Assembly: GCF_921293095.1 (NCBI RefSeq)
Contig: NC_060257.1
Location: 56,146,968 to 56,210,967, forward strand
Length of the DNA stretch: 64,000 nt
Reading direction: 5' to 3'
Origin: Ischnura elegans
Lineage: Eukaryota; Arthropoda; Insecta; Odonata; Coenagrionidae
This document shows, one piece after another, positions 34,131-47,844 of this stretch. The notes beneath the pieces were generated by a model that saw only the letters and a list, made by a program, of their open reading frames with translations, did not search any database and was not told the origin of the DNA. A program made the translations under genes and the position numbers. Within the stretch, counting starts at the first letter, position 1, and the number at the start of each line of letters is the position of its first letter.

Positions 34131-36223
34131 AACCTTTTAATTGTGTAAAATGGATTTTCACAAAGTGAAGCCTGAAACAATTGTGTTTATTTAAATTTTC
34201 CCTGCCTTACCTAATTAGATAGACTGCAAGAGAGTGACTCACTTCTCTCCCTAGGGATGTATCATAAAGCAGAGTGATTGCGGTGTTGCTATTAAAATTC
34301 TCCGGGCTAATTGAGAGTAATCAGATACTGATGCCAGGAATTCGATGTTACTAATTATAGCAATGATAGCATCTGAATCGGTGAATATTTATTTATTTAA
34401 TATTTATTAATTTTTCACTTTAATTCAATGATAACAGATTATTTATCAATGTTACATATATTTTCAAGAGCAGCTGAGTAGTGAGTATGGTCGATGAGGA
34501 AGCCATTACAGCCAATGTACCAGTCTCAATAAGATATACAAGAATAATACACACCTTTTATCACCATTATGGCAATGTAGTTGGTCTAGATCACAATTCT
34601 TGGTAAAATCTATTTATTTATATATTTAGAGGTAGATATAAATTATTTGGACTTTTATCATTCTTCTCATGCATATTTTTATTTTTCTCTTGAAGTACAC
34701 GGCAGCGATCCCCCTTGTCTTACATGATTGTAGTAACAATGCCAGGGTTGTTTATGCAGATTGCAGTCACGTGCGACTTCACTAAAGTTATATAAATATC
34801 AGTCAATATAACAAGTCTGCTATCAACTAAACCTTATGGTGATATCACATAATTAATTACTTATGCCTTAATGATACCAATGCAACCAAAAATGTTGTTC
34901 TATGATGTCTTATCCATGATAAAAAGTATTTCATAAAAAAATTTTTACCTGATCAAAATTTTAGTATTTATTTGTTATATACATTTGTAGAAAACAGTCC
35001 AATATGTATGAAAGGTTGGTGGTCTAATCTAGTGATGAAGTTGTTAGAAAAGTAATTTCAAATGAAACCCATTGAAATATGCTGAAAAAGGAGCACTTGA
35101 TTAGGTGCTTTTGGGTTCGAAAAATTTTGTTTAATATTGTAAAATGTGGAATTAATCAAGTAGAATTTTATGCAATCGCTTTTTATGCAGATATTTAGGT
35201 CATTACTATAGAGATTCAGATGACAACACTTATATATTTGTGTTCAAAATTAGGTATATAGGTTAAAAGCTTATAAAATTCCATTGATAACTGGAAAATT
35301 TTTAGAGATCCATTAGTGTGCATTCGTTTTTATAATTTTTGTGAAATACCTAAATGATAGTTATATTTTAAAAATATGAATTCCATGAATGAAAGTATAT
35401 TCTGTTAAATCTGTTTCATCTTTAAAGGAACACCTAACTGAAATATCGAGGAAAAAATGTTCAAGGATTATTTTTCTTATTACGTGTTATGATTTATCCC
35501 CTCAGATTTAAAGGAATTGAGAACAGAACTATAATCGCCTATAGAATGAAAAGGCTTGAGATACATTTGAATTCCCTTGACTCAGGTGTTTATATGTACA
35601 TAGTAATGAATTATTTATGGCAAGGACCATTTTTAGTAGGGCATTATTTGAAGCAAGTATTTTTCAGCTTGTCCTAAGTGCTTGAAAACATCATGGTAGT
35701 AGTAGTCCTTTCTAAATAATAGTTTGGTCTTGTTGGTACTCCTAACTTGATTTAAGTAACTCAATTCACGTAAAAATTACATTTATGTATATACCTAATG
35801 AATTCTATATTATTTATGGAACACAGCTCCCTGTGTCAAAACAGTTGTGAAAGCTTTTTTATGATCCTCAGCCTATCATCACTTGATGTCATGGGTGGAT
35901 ACTACGTTTATTTTAGTAAGGTACGCCTCAGATACCTATGACCTGGCCTTTAATTTATTTTGGTGATAAATATGTAATATCAGTAGAATTGGTTCAGGAA
36001 AAAAATGGATTTCTTTTTGAAAATTTATTTTCAAGTGGTGCCCTGTTTATGTAATTCTTAAAATATCAGTACATTTTGGATCTTTTCCTAAAATAATCTG
36101 TAATATATCATCACAGCTATAGATGATTTGGGAAAAAGTGAAGGTTTGAAAAAATGTGAGATTGATTGATCGTGCCTCAGTTTAGAGTGACTGACACTGT
36201 AACCAGTGGTTGTTACATTTATC
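34131..36223. other. Intergenic, no gene seen
   Basis: Very AT-rich, stops in every frame, no resolved repeat. Confidence 0.5.
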
Positions 36224-36760
36224 CAGGAGCGGTCTGGTCAGGTTGGCGATCTTTGAGGGCCCCAAGCTTTTGGGGCCCCTGTCTATCGTGATGTGTGTAT
36301 GGAAGCCATGCCACACTTCTATCGTGAAGCATACATGGAAGGTACATATTGTAAAAACAAAGACTAGGATTACTTGAACCTAAGTTTTTTTGCAATTGTA
36401 AAATTCTGCATTTTCATTAGTTGCTTTATTTATAACACACTCAGTGTGAAAAGATTATATAAAAATAAATAAAGATTTCAGAAGATAAAAGAGAAATTGA
36501 TACTTTTTTTTAAAGGGTGATTTAAAAAGGATATTTTAGTTTCTTTTTCAGATTTGTATTAATACATTTTTTAGAAGGTGTTAACATCCTCATTTTTAGT
36601 ATTTTTTTCTGGCAAAATTGCTATTTTTATTAACTTTTATCTGGTTATTAAGAATTGCATAAAAATCCATTTTCGGTCGTGCAATTACCTTAAATTTTCC
36701 GGAAGAGGTCCCCATTGTGAGCCTCAGCTGATGGCCCCCATTCATTCCAGACCGCCCCTG
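36224..36760. mobile_element. hAT-type MITE (537 bp, 8-bp duplication CATTTATC)
   Basis: A perfect duplication CATTTATC lies at 36216-36223 and 36761-36768. Ends are CAGGAGCGGTCTGG and CCAGACCGCCCCTG. The interior is AT-rich without a transposase. Confidence 0.88.
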
Positions 36761-36768
36761 CATTTATC

Positions 36769-39089
36769 ACTCTATCCTTAAAATTTTTAGGGTGTGGTAG
36801 AGGTGTAATTATGTTTGAAATAATGTGAAATTCATTATTGTATGTTATTGGCAATTGTATGCCATGTCAAGTGTTTTTGGCCCATAGCCTTATTAAGGTG
36901 CTCGATTCAGAGTGAAAATTGGAATATAATTTTCTATTTTAATATTTAAATTGGAAACTAACAAATAAAGGTATTCATCAGGTTAAGGACAACATTGTTG
37001 AATGTTCATATATGTTTCAACACAGAAATACACGAGATTAAAGGGTTATCCTTTCACTTTGTTGTTAGGATGTCTACATATAGTTCCATGAATTTAGAAC
37101 TAATATTATGAAATGTTATTTCCATTGCTTTATTACCCTATGTCAATGACCAGACATTTTTCATTGGTTTTAAACTTGAATTGCCATTTTCTCTTGTTAT
37201 GACATTAATAGGCCTGTGTGCTACATTTGCAAGCAATTTTCTTCTAGTCATCTATGCATTTCAACCACTCTGAGTGAGATTCTTTTTTTAATAACCAAAA
37301 ACAGGAATGTGATTGCCTAATAACAAGTAGGCCATATTCACACCCACCAGAAAAGCCAATATCATTACCAGCTGTGGTACAATGTTATGCTGGAGACTAA
37401 TTTTGCACACATTGGCATTGTTGCTGCTGGTCTGATTTTAGACATGATGTGAGAGAGATCATGTTTCAATGTAAAATATCATCTGTAGCTTTAGCAAAGC
37501 CAATGTGCCTGTTAGTGTGCATTTAAATAGCATTCAAACTGACTGCTGGTGCCAGCATTCGACTGGCCAAGTTCAATGCTGGCTGTACTTGCCATTGCTG
37601 GCACTGATGCTATTCTGTGAAAGCTTTCATTTCATTATGGTGTATCTGGTACTGGTGTGTGAAATTGCCTGACTCCAGAAATCTCTAATTCTTATCCCTG
37701 AGAATATATTGAATATATAATTGGCAATGGCATCTACTGACAATGAAAATGTGTACAATGGCTGTTACTTGGGCACCAAGTGTGTTTTAAGAAGAATGAA
37801 ATATTAGTCATGTATCCGAAAATGTCATAAAAGGAAATGGATGTAATAAAGACTGCACTTCATTGAGTATGCTAAGCAATGAAATGTTATTACTTCTTCT
37901 AATGTACTCTTTGTATGTTTTAGTGGAAAATAATCAACTTCACATGTATTTTGAGAGAAGAATTATATGTGTGATACTATTCATTGGATTTTCATTTCAT
38001 TGATGATGGCATGAATCCTTTAAGAGTTAGGAGAGTGGTGTTGGAAAAAAATCTGCAGATTCCAATAAAAATTTCAATTGAATGTGCCAATATCCAAATG
38101 AATTTCCTCATATTCAATTGAATTTCCACATATTCAATTGCAATATGTCAATTTTCAATTGGACGCAATTGAGTATTTCCTATAGGGAGGATATTTAAAA
38201 TATAAATAAACCTTGGAATTATCTCTACTGGCTCCAGAATTTGAACTCACTGGATAGGAAGCCAACTCTAGACAAATCATACCTACCCAAACCCACTGTA
38301 GGGCTCTCATAGGGCTTCTCCTATTATACTTCACCCATAGTCCAACAACATCTAATGGGACATTTCTATCACCAAATGTCCAATTTTATCAGATTATTTT
38401 TAAACGGCCTAAAATAATAAAGGTAGCTTCATATGAGGCTTTTTGTAGTATATTTGGATATTATGTGCTTATATTTGTTGCATATAGTGGTCGATATGAA
38501 AGTTTACTAATTGCATTTTACTTTGATGAGTGTCATGTTGTGGTAGTCGTGTGTTTCTAATTGGTGTTGTGAATTAATAAATGTACGAAGTGGCCGGATC
38601 ATCACGCCACTCTCATCCAACCAATCACAACCCCGCACCATGATGATTCAGATCCACGTCCTCTCTCCTCACTGCCAGTCTTGTCTACAATGAGCTCCCA
38701 AGATGTCACCTAACCTATGTTCCATCCCTCCTGGTGTCGGTGACACGGTTATTTATTTAAGGAGTTGCTCACATACATAATTTCTGCCAATTTATAGTGA
38801 CGCAGTAACAAACATGAAATTTTAACATAAAAAATCTGAACAAAGAGTATAGGCATAAGATAGTAAAGAACAAAATAGAAGGCACGAGGAAAGGGAGGTG
38901 GAGAGGGAGGTTTATTTAATAGCCGAGGAATGGGATGTGGCGAGTAACCACATTATCACAGTAACCAGTGTTATTATTTAATATCCCAGTTATCCATCTC
39001 TTTAATATTTCAGTATTGTGATGTACAGACAATACACTTTTCTCAAGAGCCTTCGGGGCTCTCTACAATTTCTCAAGGACCTTCTTGCC
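36769..39089. other. Intergenic, no gene seen
   Basis: AT-rich. A local cluster of CAATTG-containing words (TTCAATTGAAT and variants) lies at 38075-38175. No gene or resolved element. Confidence 0.45.
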
Positions 39090-39260
39090 TATGATTACCA
39101 TTATAGTGGCAACAATACTTTATTTATTCCTATACCACCGAAAAAAGCATATTGGCCTTTTACATAGGGGTTTTTCAACAATTAAACTTACACGAAAAAC
39201 CAAGCCCTGGATAGGGGCAATCTATCCTGACAGGACTCCTAGTGCAGCCACGGAGGCCAG
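39090..39260 (-). repeat. SINE body, same family as 58985-59270
   Basis: It shares CCATACCACCGAAAA-like, GGCCTTTTACATAGGGGTTT, AATTAAACTTACACGAAAAA and ACCAAGCCC landmarks with the Asp-tRNA-headed element at 58985-59270. The tRNA head is degraded here. Confidence 0.5.
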
Positions 39261-39770
39261 CGTCAATATTGTGATCAGTTTCAATTTGCATGATTCCACT
39301 AAGTTTGAGCACTCATGTCCCTGCCGTTGCCTTGCATGGTGACCAAAATTAATAAAATTGAGATTCTGATGGCTGAAATGACTGCAGCCTATGTTGAAGA
39401 GAGGAGCTGAGGTAAATTCAGTTTTGAACAAGGGGTGGCCTGGGTAAATGGAAGCTTCTGCTTGAGAGGAATACCTTACCAATGAGAGAATATATTAAAA
39501 TGAGGGTGAGATTGCTAAGAGGCTTTCAGGAGTAATTTTCTGCCACAAAATGTTCGAAGTAAATATTAAAAAAAAATCTTTAGGCCACAACAGTAAGGGT
39601 GACAAAATATAGGGGAAGTAGTTAGGAGTGGCAAATGTTATGCCCATGGCCCTTATATAGGACCATGGTTATGCCATTGGTTGGTTAGGGTGTTGCAACA
39701 TCCAATGTGGTGTGGGGGGCAATTAACCTCATGTTCTCTCTCTGAAGAAGGCACCATTGTGCCACCTAAG

Positions 39771-39944
39771 CACGGCCGTATCCAGGATTTTGTTTGGGGG
39801 GGGGGGGGGTGAGGATCAAGGAGGAACAAGGATACCTCGTTATACAAAACGAACGAAATGAGAATGGGACCGTATTAAAAACCTAGCATATTTTTAAGGG
39901 TCTGGGGGGGGGGGCACGTGCCCCCCCCCCTGGATCCGCCTATG
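39771..39944. mobile_element. hAT-type MITE (174 bp, 8-bp duplication CACCTAAG)
   Basis: A perfect duplication CACCTAAG lies at 39763-39770 and 39945-39952. Ends are CACGGCCGTATCCAGG and CCTGGATCCGCCTATG. Long G- and C-runs lie inside. Related to 30458-30668. Confidence 0.85.
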
Positions 39945-40399
39945 CACCTAAGAAAGGGTCAATAACCTGTTGTGGACTAAGGACTAACAAAGGTAGGATG
40001 CTGTTTCATTGCTGCCTAGGTCCCTCTCCATCGCAGTCGAGGTAGAAATTCATGTCACAAGTGTTAGGAAAGCATGATGTTTCCTTAATTTAAGCCAAAT
40101 AAAGGAATTGAATTGCCTTGGACTGGCTGGATATTACGAGCACACAACGCGAAGTGGGGTTACCTCAAATGATGTGCGGTCCTACGTCTTTCATGATTTT
40201 TTCAATGCAGGCAATTTCTGCGGATATGTCTAACTCATGGTTTGAAACGGGGTGACATTCGAACCACATCTGGTAGAATTATGTAAAAGAATCAAAACCT
40301 GAGGTTAGGGCGCCGATATTTCAATAATTATGATTTCTTCGTGAAAAAAATTGTCCCGAATTACACACTAATTCATTTCCCCAAGGCTGACTAATATCC

Positions 40400-41058
40400 A
40401 TCCCTCATTAAACTACACGAACGGCTACCGTTCGGCTTAATCTACAAAGCACAGATGTGTCCAAATTAGCTATATAAAAATGAAAGCAAACTTAACGAGT
40501 AAAAATATATTGAAGTTATTTGGCGGCAGCCGCAACACGACAAGCGGTTACTATAAAGCGATTATAAGAAATGCACCTAAAAGCGCGGACTTTGAGGCTT
40601 TCATGCAAGTTCTTCTTTCTCATCATTGACAAAAACTTAGATTCGAATATTTTATTCAATTTTCTTAAACTAATCTTTGGGCTTAGCTTGTGATTAACTG
40701 CGTGGAACGAAACGAAACATTCAAACGAAACCTTAATGAACTGCTAATATCCATCATTTGAACAAAAAATGAAAAGGATTAGATTTTTAAATAGTAAAAA
40801 ACTAAAATTTCAAAGTACCTCAATCCCTTTTCACGAATAATCCTTTCGGAAATTGAAAATACGCATATATATATTTCGTGAGGCCACCAACCCCTAATTT
40901 GTAAATAAATTTCATTTGAAAGCCTTGCCGACTCTCCCACCAGGAGGCAGTGAAGTCGATGTGCGGCAGGGGAAGGGTATTCGCGGGTGTAGGAATTTTT
41001 AGTTTATATTAAGTTAATTGATTTGTTTTGTGACTTGTGCATAGTATTGTATGAAAAA
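40400..41058 (+). promoter_or_regulatory. Presumed SUZ12 promoter and 5' untranslated region
   Basis: Sequence before the SUZ12 start is free of resolved transposons and has more CpG than its surroundings (for example 40520-40560 and 40920-40990). An out-of-frame ATG at 41051 sits eight bases before the SUZ12 ATG in a poor context (T at -3). No TATA box is convincing. Confidence 0.45.
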
Positions 41059-41158
41059 ATGCCTCCCAAGAAACGTGAGAAAGACGCGGAAACATCCAAG
41101 AATCCCAGAATGGACCAGATGCAGGCTGACCACGAGCTCTTTCTTCAAGCGTTCGAGA
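41059..41158 (+). CDS. SUZ12: SUZ12, first coding exon (Polycomb repressive complex 2 subunit)
   Basis: SUZ12 is a core scaffold of PRC2, the nuclear complex that methylates histone H3 at Lys27. The exon encodes 33 residues: a short basic start (MPPKKREKDAETSKNPRM) followed by DQMQADHELFLQAFE, nearly identical to the ADHELFLQAFE block in animal SUZ12. The donor GTGAGT follows one base of the next codon. In human the next residue is Lys (AFEKPTQIYRFLR), which this phase-1 A allows. The long Gly/Ser-rich N-terminus of vertebrate SUZ12 is absent. No following exon (KPTQIYRFLR) was found in the 22.8 kb to the window end, so intron 1 is probably longer than that. Confidence 0.88.
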
Positions 41159-42258
41159 GTGAGTAAACTTAACTGATCACGTCTACTAAGGACATACCAT
41201 GTTTTGAAATCTACACGAGTTTAGATTTCGTTACCGAGAAATGTTATGAATTTGCTGGCGAGCAGTGATTTGTGTTTACTGTCTGTTACTGTTGTTTACT
41301 GTGAATATTTGAAATATGAGTACGCTTATGCACGAGCTACATCGATGTTTCTTTTAGATTTGTTGTTCCTCAGTATCCGTGGGGCATTCTTTTCTTAAGA
41401 TGCTGACATTTTTCTTTATTTTTCCGTCGTAAAATTTGGTTTTGGCCTTTATTTATTTCATTTTTGACGATGAAATGTCATTCTGGTAACTATTGAAATA
41501 CCAAATGTTGAAAATGTGACAGATTTTGACGTCCAAACTCACTTCATTCGATTTTTTTTTCATATAAATAGTATCATTTTGACGATTTAACGTTATTGCG
41601 TTATTTTCTGTTGTATGATTTGCTTTCCTAATTATTAAAAGACTCAATGTCCTTGAAAACTTGGGAACTTTAAAATATAGCCTTGAAAATATATCAGTGA
41701 ACGTGAATGATGCTTCGTTAAAGGCAATTGTTTGTTAATTTTTTGGAGTAAAAAATCTTTTAAAAATTCCCTCTGCCTGTTATTTTGTACAGTTAGCCAT
41801 CTCAATAAATATTTTAAATAATAGTTTTTTTTCCGAAGTAAAAATGTAGATTTGAGGTGACAGGTAGTACTGGACTGTTTCATGTTTTTGTGCCATATTT
41901 GTGGCATAGGAATTTTAACTATGTAAAGGGGCAGTAGCTTTGAGTGAATCATTTATCGCTGACATTGGTCAGCATCGGTAAGACGATGTTTGCTATGGTT
42001 CAGAATGAGCTTGTCGGTTCAGCTGTTCACCGTGCAACCAAAAGGTAGTGTACTTCCTTGATGGTGCCATAATTTGCCCTGAAAATTCATTTCATTCTAA
42101 TGCTTTCCGTTAGAATCGTAAACAATTATCATAGAGTACTTTGTCTTCGTTGAGGTAAATTTTATGTATGAAGGGCTTTTTGTTATCTGCTAAATATTAA
42201 ATGGTTTATTCAATTACACAAATTCATAAGGCTTGTAATTACCTACTTTTGGATTGAG
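41159..42258 (+). other. Start of presumed SUZ12 intron 1, no gene seen
   Basis: AT-rich with no coding frames. No resolved repeats. Confidence 0.5.
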
Positions 42259-42356
42259 TGCTCGCTCGATCTCAATGCTCAACCCATATTTACCTCGTTT
42301 AATTGATTGAAATTCATGCAGATGAAACTTAATCTTTGTCGATGTCAAGTGCCAAT
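42259..42356 (+). repeat. Dispersed direct repeat, copy 1
   Basis: Contains GCTCGCTCGA, GTTTAATTGATTGAAATTCA and TGTCGATGTCAAGTG in the same order and spacing as 44401-44492. Family unknown. Confidence 0.7.
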
Positions 42357-42977
42357 CTGTCCGCTTGTTATTAGTATTCATGTTACCTCTACGAAGCACC
42401 ATGTTCCATGTGCCTGTTGGATTAAAAATGTTTTGTCATATTTGGATTCATTCAAGACATGTATTGGTTGTGACTCCCTCAAATTGAAGTGATAATTTTA
42501 TCCATTGGAAATATTGTTTCCCATGAATAATGAGAATGAAGCTGTCACAGATCATCATTTGAGTTCAAATTCTATATAATAACAGCAAATCAGTTGTCAT
42601 AGCCATTTGAATTGATGTCGTCATTTAGTGTCAATTAGTAATTGAATGGTTAGGATCGAGGGATTTTTTGTTTTTTTTATTTTACCCGAAAATGTAGGAT
42701 GGAGGCCGCAGCGTCTTTTTGAAGACGATCTTGAGAATTAATGGTTGAAGCCAACGTATGACCAGACGTCCTTTCTGATAAGAATTTCGGTGTTAAGGTT
42801 AACAGCTAAAATCCTGCGACATAGCCTCTCCTCCTACGTGATGGTTTTATGAGAAGTTATGTTATATCTGTCAATTGTCACCCAATTTCCAGCGTTTCAC
42901 GTCATTCCTAATCTCTTACAGCTTCGGAAACTATATCTTCTTCATCACTTTTGCATATAATTTTAATGTATTTTTTT

Positions 42978-43195
42978 TAATTTGCCTTCTCGCTTTTGCC
43001 CGTTGTCAGTCAGCGATTGTCTGAAGACGCGACCAAATGCTTCAGTAATCTGTTGAGTTTGGAAAAACCTTTCGGAGTAAATATGTTCCACGCTGTTTCG
43101 TCTCTTTGCAATGTAATTTGCCTTCTCGCTACAGCCTCTTGTCTGTGTAGACGCGACCAAGAGCTTTAGTCATTTGTTGATTTTGGAACAGCTTT
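42978..43195 (+). repeat. Tandem duplication, two units of about 136 bp
   Basis: Units starting at 42978 and 43114 share TAATTTGCCTTCTCGCT, AGACGCGACCAA and TGTTGA.TTTGGAA. The second unit is shorter and diverged. It lies next to a SINE. Confidence 0.65.
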
Positions 43196-43205
43196 AATTT
43201 ATTAC

Positions 43206-43405
43206 TTACGGTTTCGACCTCTGCCGGTTAAACGGAAGCTTTCCGAAGCTAGCGTAATGTTTCATGGAGCATTGAAAGTGGAAGTGATTTTTGCGGTAGT
43301 GGGGGGTTAGGGCACGAGCGGTTGCTCCGCCCCTGCTGGAATACGAACCTGGGCCCCCCGAATGGGAAGCCGGTTCTCCAGCCGCCATACCAACACGGTC
43401 GCCTG
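43206..43405 (-). repeat. tRNA-derived SINE
   Basis: On the minus strand the head GGCGACCGTGTTGGTATGGC resembles an A box, and CAGGTTCGTATTCC (+ 43338-43351) is a B box at tRNA spacing. It is followed by a GC-rich body that runs toward 43206. Confidence 0.55.
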
Positions 43406-44400
43406 CTAAAATTATTTCCCGCTTCCGGCGGTGGGAATTTCACCACCCCAAGGACAGCGCTATGGCTGCTCGAACTATGGTTCAAGCAGTACGTTTGGTT
43501 GTAATCTTCGCGAAATGTTGATAAACGCTATCAGGCGACGTGTATTGGACGTCGTTGATGTCTCCATCTCTTCGGGTTTTCGCCTCTTCGTTTGTCATTG
43601 GGTGACAAATGGTAAACATTGAATACGGTCACGGATATATCAATTGCAATCAAAATACATGGTGATGTATCGAATAACGGACATAGGAAGTGTGACAAAC
43701 TACCGAAACTCTACAAATTAGTAGTATTAAAGTACCTTAAATTTTATGAAAGTTTTATCTCAGTATCTTTGTAGTATTTTTTTAGCATTTGATTTTTGCA
43801 GAAATGTTGATAAGGGTCCTCGCCGTACACCATATAATTGCGTCTCCCGGTTTTTTGTTTCACACAAATATCACCCTATGACAAACAACACGCCAAACAC
43901 CGGAAAGATGGAGAAATCAATGAATCGACGCCACGGAAGACTACGTGACAACATGGTATGGAACCTCATTCATAGTAGTTTAAAATACAGAAATGGCAAG
44001 ATTTTCTCTTTATGTTTCCCAGAAACAGGTTCTTTTTGATTACGCACAATATCTGTGGAATTTAGCCTTTACTTTCCATCAATATTGTTTTATACGCCTC
44101 CTAAAACCACCAATAGGTCCCAGGTTTTACCTAGTCTGCCTAGTTGACTGTAGTTTAATCACTCGGCATCGTATTTCTGATGTTACGTAAATGCGTAAGT
44201 AGTAGGAATGTCCATTCTTCGGATCGAAAATTTAAGTAACGTAGGCTGTCATCTTTGCTTTTCGTAGTTTTATGTGTTCAATGTTAATTTTGACATCAGT
44301 AGCCTTTACAATCTAACAATCATCATTTTGTTTTAGGCGTATATTACCGTGTAAGTCTTTTTATACACGTGAAGGAATCTAAAAATATACTTACCTGCGA

Positions 44401-44492
44401 AGGCTCGCTCGAAATTAATGCTCAATCCATATTTCCCACGTTTAATTGATTGGAATTCATGCAGACGAAAATATGTCGATGTCAAGTGTCAA
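44401..44492 (+). repeat. Dispersed direct repeat, copy 2
   Basis: Second copy of the unit at 42259-42356, about 2.1 kb away in the same orientation. Confidence 0.7.
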
Positions 44493-46005
44493 GACTTGCT
44501 AGAGAAGCCTCCGCGTATATCCTGCGAAGTCAGGCAGAATTTCGCGTCGGTTTCGGAAAATTTGTTTTTCACGGTACAATTTTCGTGTACATACATTCAT
44601 ATACGGGAGAACGGTAGAAATTAGTTTTTTCCTAAACAGCCTTAGCAAAGGGGAATTCAAATTGCATATCCGCTGCACCCACAATTCGGTCTCCAGTTCC
44701 CGGACGCATCCGTTACATTTAAAAATAACGTTAATGTCTTCAAAATTTCCGAATGTATAGGAACACCCTTCTTAATATTTATCTGCGTCTCATATATGAA
44801 AATTTTATCTAGTTTTTTATGAAATAGAAATTTTTCGTAACTTTTAAGTCTATTTATGAATACGACCGGGAAGATACACTCCGTCAGTGACATGAAACGG
44901 TGAAATTCTACCTTTAAAATAATAGTAAAACGCGTTTTGTCGCATTTATCCGCTCGATTTTCACCTATGGTAACGATACTCTTTTCAAAATTAAGTTATC
45001 ATCATGAAATTTTCAGGATATAATATATAACAATTGCCTGTATCTCGATTTTGGAATTTTTACTTGAAAATTTTTAAGAGTGAAATTTCAGTATTCAAAT
45101 TACAGGTGAATGTTGGGAAAGGTCTACTTTATGTATCCTGAAAATTTCTAGGTGGTAGCGTAATTTTTAATTAAGTGATACTTCGCCAAAAAGGCGAAAT
45201 AAGACATATCGAGAGGTAGTGATGCGTATTCTTACGTGAAATTATGGTGGCTTATGATGTTACGAAATGAATCAGATCTTGTTGTCCATGGTATTCCAGA
45301 AATATTTTAGCCACAAAAATAAGGTGTGTATATTCATTTCACCTCCAAAAACGGCACAGAGGCTTTTAAAGTGGCTGTTCACATTAAATAAATAACAGCT
45401 TAAAGATAACTCAATGAATGAATAAAAACAAATCGAGAACAAAATGTTTTAACATAAGAAGGGGGGTTATGGGTTAGACAGCGGTGCATTGTTCAGGTGG
45501 TATTTTATGGAAGACTTGAAAATATTGTTAGAGGAAAAAAGGTCTAGGGAGGGTTACTTTGAAGCCAGTGTATGATTTATAAAAAATGTCCACGTGCAAT
45601 CCTAGCCAGAAAAAATTACGGAAGAGGGGAGATTCGTAAAGATCCTTAAAATGTAAAAGTACTTCACGGACCTTGGAGAAAAAGTACATTTTGGGATTCA
45701 GTTGGAGGGGATACCGGTATAAGGCCATGGATTTCAAGCATTTCGAGGGGTCTAGGTCTTCACAATCTCTTGGTCTTTGGGCTACTATGTCTGGAGGTTA
45801 CCATCATCTAATATCAATAGACAGCGGCTGATGATAGTACATATTACTCCTCTCTTTCACCCAGTGATTAAAGGTAATTTTTTATTTTCACCATAGTGTG
45901 CTCAAAAGGTAGGGATTATACATACTCAACGGCAGTGGCCAGAATCCAGGTATCAGCACAAGTACAAGGATCCCGCAATGACTCTTGACAGTTGCTCCAT
46001 CTCAT
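44493..46005. other. Intronic, no gene seen
   Basis: AT-rich. A few short frames are present but none is recognisable. Confidence 0.45.
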
Positions 46006-46013
46006 CTCTCCCC

Positions 46014-46286
46014 CTGTTGCGGATTTAGGGGGTGTCCGCAGGGGTCATGCCCCCTTTGATTTTATCGAAATTTAAAAAAATATCAGTTTAATAGCTATTG
46101 TATCATAAGTATCACGATAAGATAAAATTGTTCAATATCATCTGTTTTTAAAGGTAAAAATGAAATTTTAGGCTCCAAAATGGGTATTTAAAATTTTTTT
46201 CTCGGGGCCCCTTTCTCTCAGGTTTTCCATACTCACGAGACACAGGTCATGACCTCCCCCTGAATTTGATGATGAATCCGCCCCTG
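46014..46286. mobile_element. hAT-type MITE (273 bp), old
   Basis: Ends are CTGTTGCGGATTTAGG and GATGAATCCGCCCCTG, imperfect inverted repeats. Flanking 8-mers CTCTCCCC and CGCTCACC agree at six positions. Similar in style to 58331-58588. Confidence 0.55.
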
Positions 46287-46476
46287 CGCTCACCTCAATC
46301 ACAGGCCATTGTTTTTACGCTGCGTGCTATGGGCGTAATATCACGCTATCCGTCTTTTTTAAAGAATCGCAATTTCTCATTTTTTTTACGTAGGACTAAC
46401 CTCTAAATAAACAAATGAAAAACCTAAATTCACTCATATCTTGTATGATGTTGGGCACAATATGGTGGAAGTTCAT

Positions 46477-46638
46477 AGTATTATTAAAATAAGACAGCAA
46501 TATTTCCACTGAGTTTTATTATTACACAACGCGTTTCGTCGTGTTCAAGTGTTGATAATGTTGTTTGTAACGACGAAACGCGTTGTGCGATAATAAAACT
46601 AAGTGGAAATATTGCAATGTCTTATTTTAATAATACTA
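46477..46638. repeat. Near-perfect palindrome 2
   Basis: Arms of about 65 nt pair from TAGTATTATTAAAATAAGAC to its complement. Near the loop the arms carry ACAACGCGTTTCGTCG and CGACGAAACGCGTTGT, the same layout as in 33989-34130. Confidence 0.85.
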
Positions 46639-47138
46639 AATTCACTCGTTAAAATGATACCCAACACTTATTCCTTGCATCAAGGATTGGTTGTTAAGAA
46701 ATGACACGAAGGTATTAAGAATGATCAGCATCGGGGTAGAGATCTACTTTACATATTATGGTCATCTAGGTAAGTGTTAATTTACAGCCCTGTATATTTG
46801 TTTCCGCAGATAATGCCTATGCACTTTACGTCGTGCCGGGGTTCGGTCGGCAAATTTCAATACACTAGCTGCGGTGCGGGATTGGAGGCACGGAAACACT
46901 TCGTTGAAGCATGTGCATGTCTGAAATTACATCTCCGCCTGGCGCCGAGGCGAGGGCAAAGACAGCTGGGGGAGGCAGGAAGCGATGGGTCGCCTATGGC
47001 GATGGCGCTATGAGCGACTGATGGCGGGCCCTTCCACGGATTAAATCGAGCTGATATGTTCAGCTACACACGTCATTGCGCGATTTTCATAATTTTTACA
47101 CCATTTAAGGGAAAAGTTTAAATATTTTGATAGCATAA

Positions 47139-47394
47139 TCCTTTTAGTGCGGCGGGCCAATATATCGGCTCTTATGTGGTGCATTATTTAAAACTAATGA
47201 CATTGATATCTTTTATTTCAGCAAAATTAATAATATTTTATCAATATTAACCAGTTTAACCTCAATAAAAAAACTCCTTATGGATATGTAATAGAATAGC
47301 TTTGTATTGTTGTTTTTCCTAGTTGCTACATTTTATGAAAATACCATCCAAATTTCTCGCCAGTAACCCAGGAAGAAGGATAGCACTAAGAGGA
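47139..47394. mobile_element. piggyBac-type MITE (256 bp), diverged
   Basis: The left end TCCTTTTAGTGC follows ATAA at 47135-47138; the right end GCACTAAGAGGA precedes TTAA at 47395-47398. The interior start (GGCGGGCCAATATATCGGC) recalls 2572-2859. The left duplication has one change. Confidence 0.6.
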
Positions 47395-47546
47395 TTAATA
47401 ATGTTAAAACATAAAGTACAAAAAGAACTCATATTTTATGAAATATGATTCATTGGAGGTAATATAATCAAATTATACAAGTAGCGATAGCTGTTTTCTT
47501 GATGGATTTAACTAGATACATATTTGATAATATGAAATAATAATCA

Positions 47547-47844
47547 CATGGGCGTTCCGAGGATCAAAACTAGGGGAAGGGCAGGGGACAAGCCATGGTC
47601 GTTCAAGTCTTAACATTTTTGCACGGAAAAGTTGAAATAAACCGACATTTTAAGAAAATTTTAACTGCTTATATTTGCTTGCAAAAAATATTTTAGTTAC
47701 ATGCCTTATTCTACTATCATTTTTCATGGGTGAAAAGAAAATTTGCTGATCACTTTCTTTTCAATCCAGTTCTGATTTTCGTTTAAGACTTCTGCGATTT
47801 TTGCTCCTAGGGGGGGCAGCTGCCCTCCGCTGGGTAGGCCCATG
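47547..47844. mobile_element. hAT-type MITE (298 bp, 8-bp duplication AATAATCA)
   Basis: A perfect duplication AATAATCA lies at 47539-47546 and 47845-47852. Ends are CATGGGCGTTCC and GGTAGGCCCATG. Confidence 0.82.
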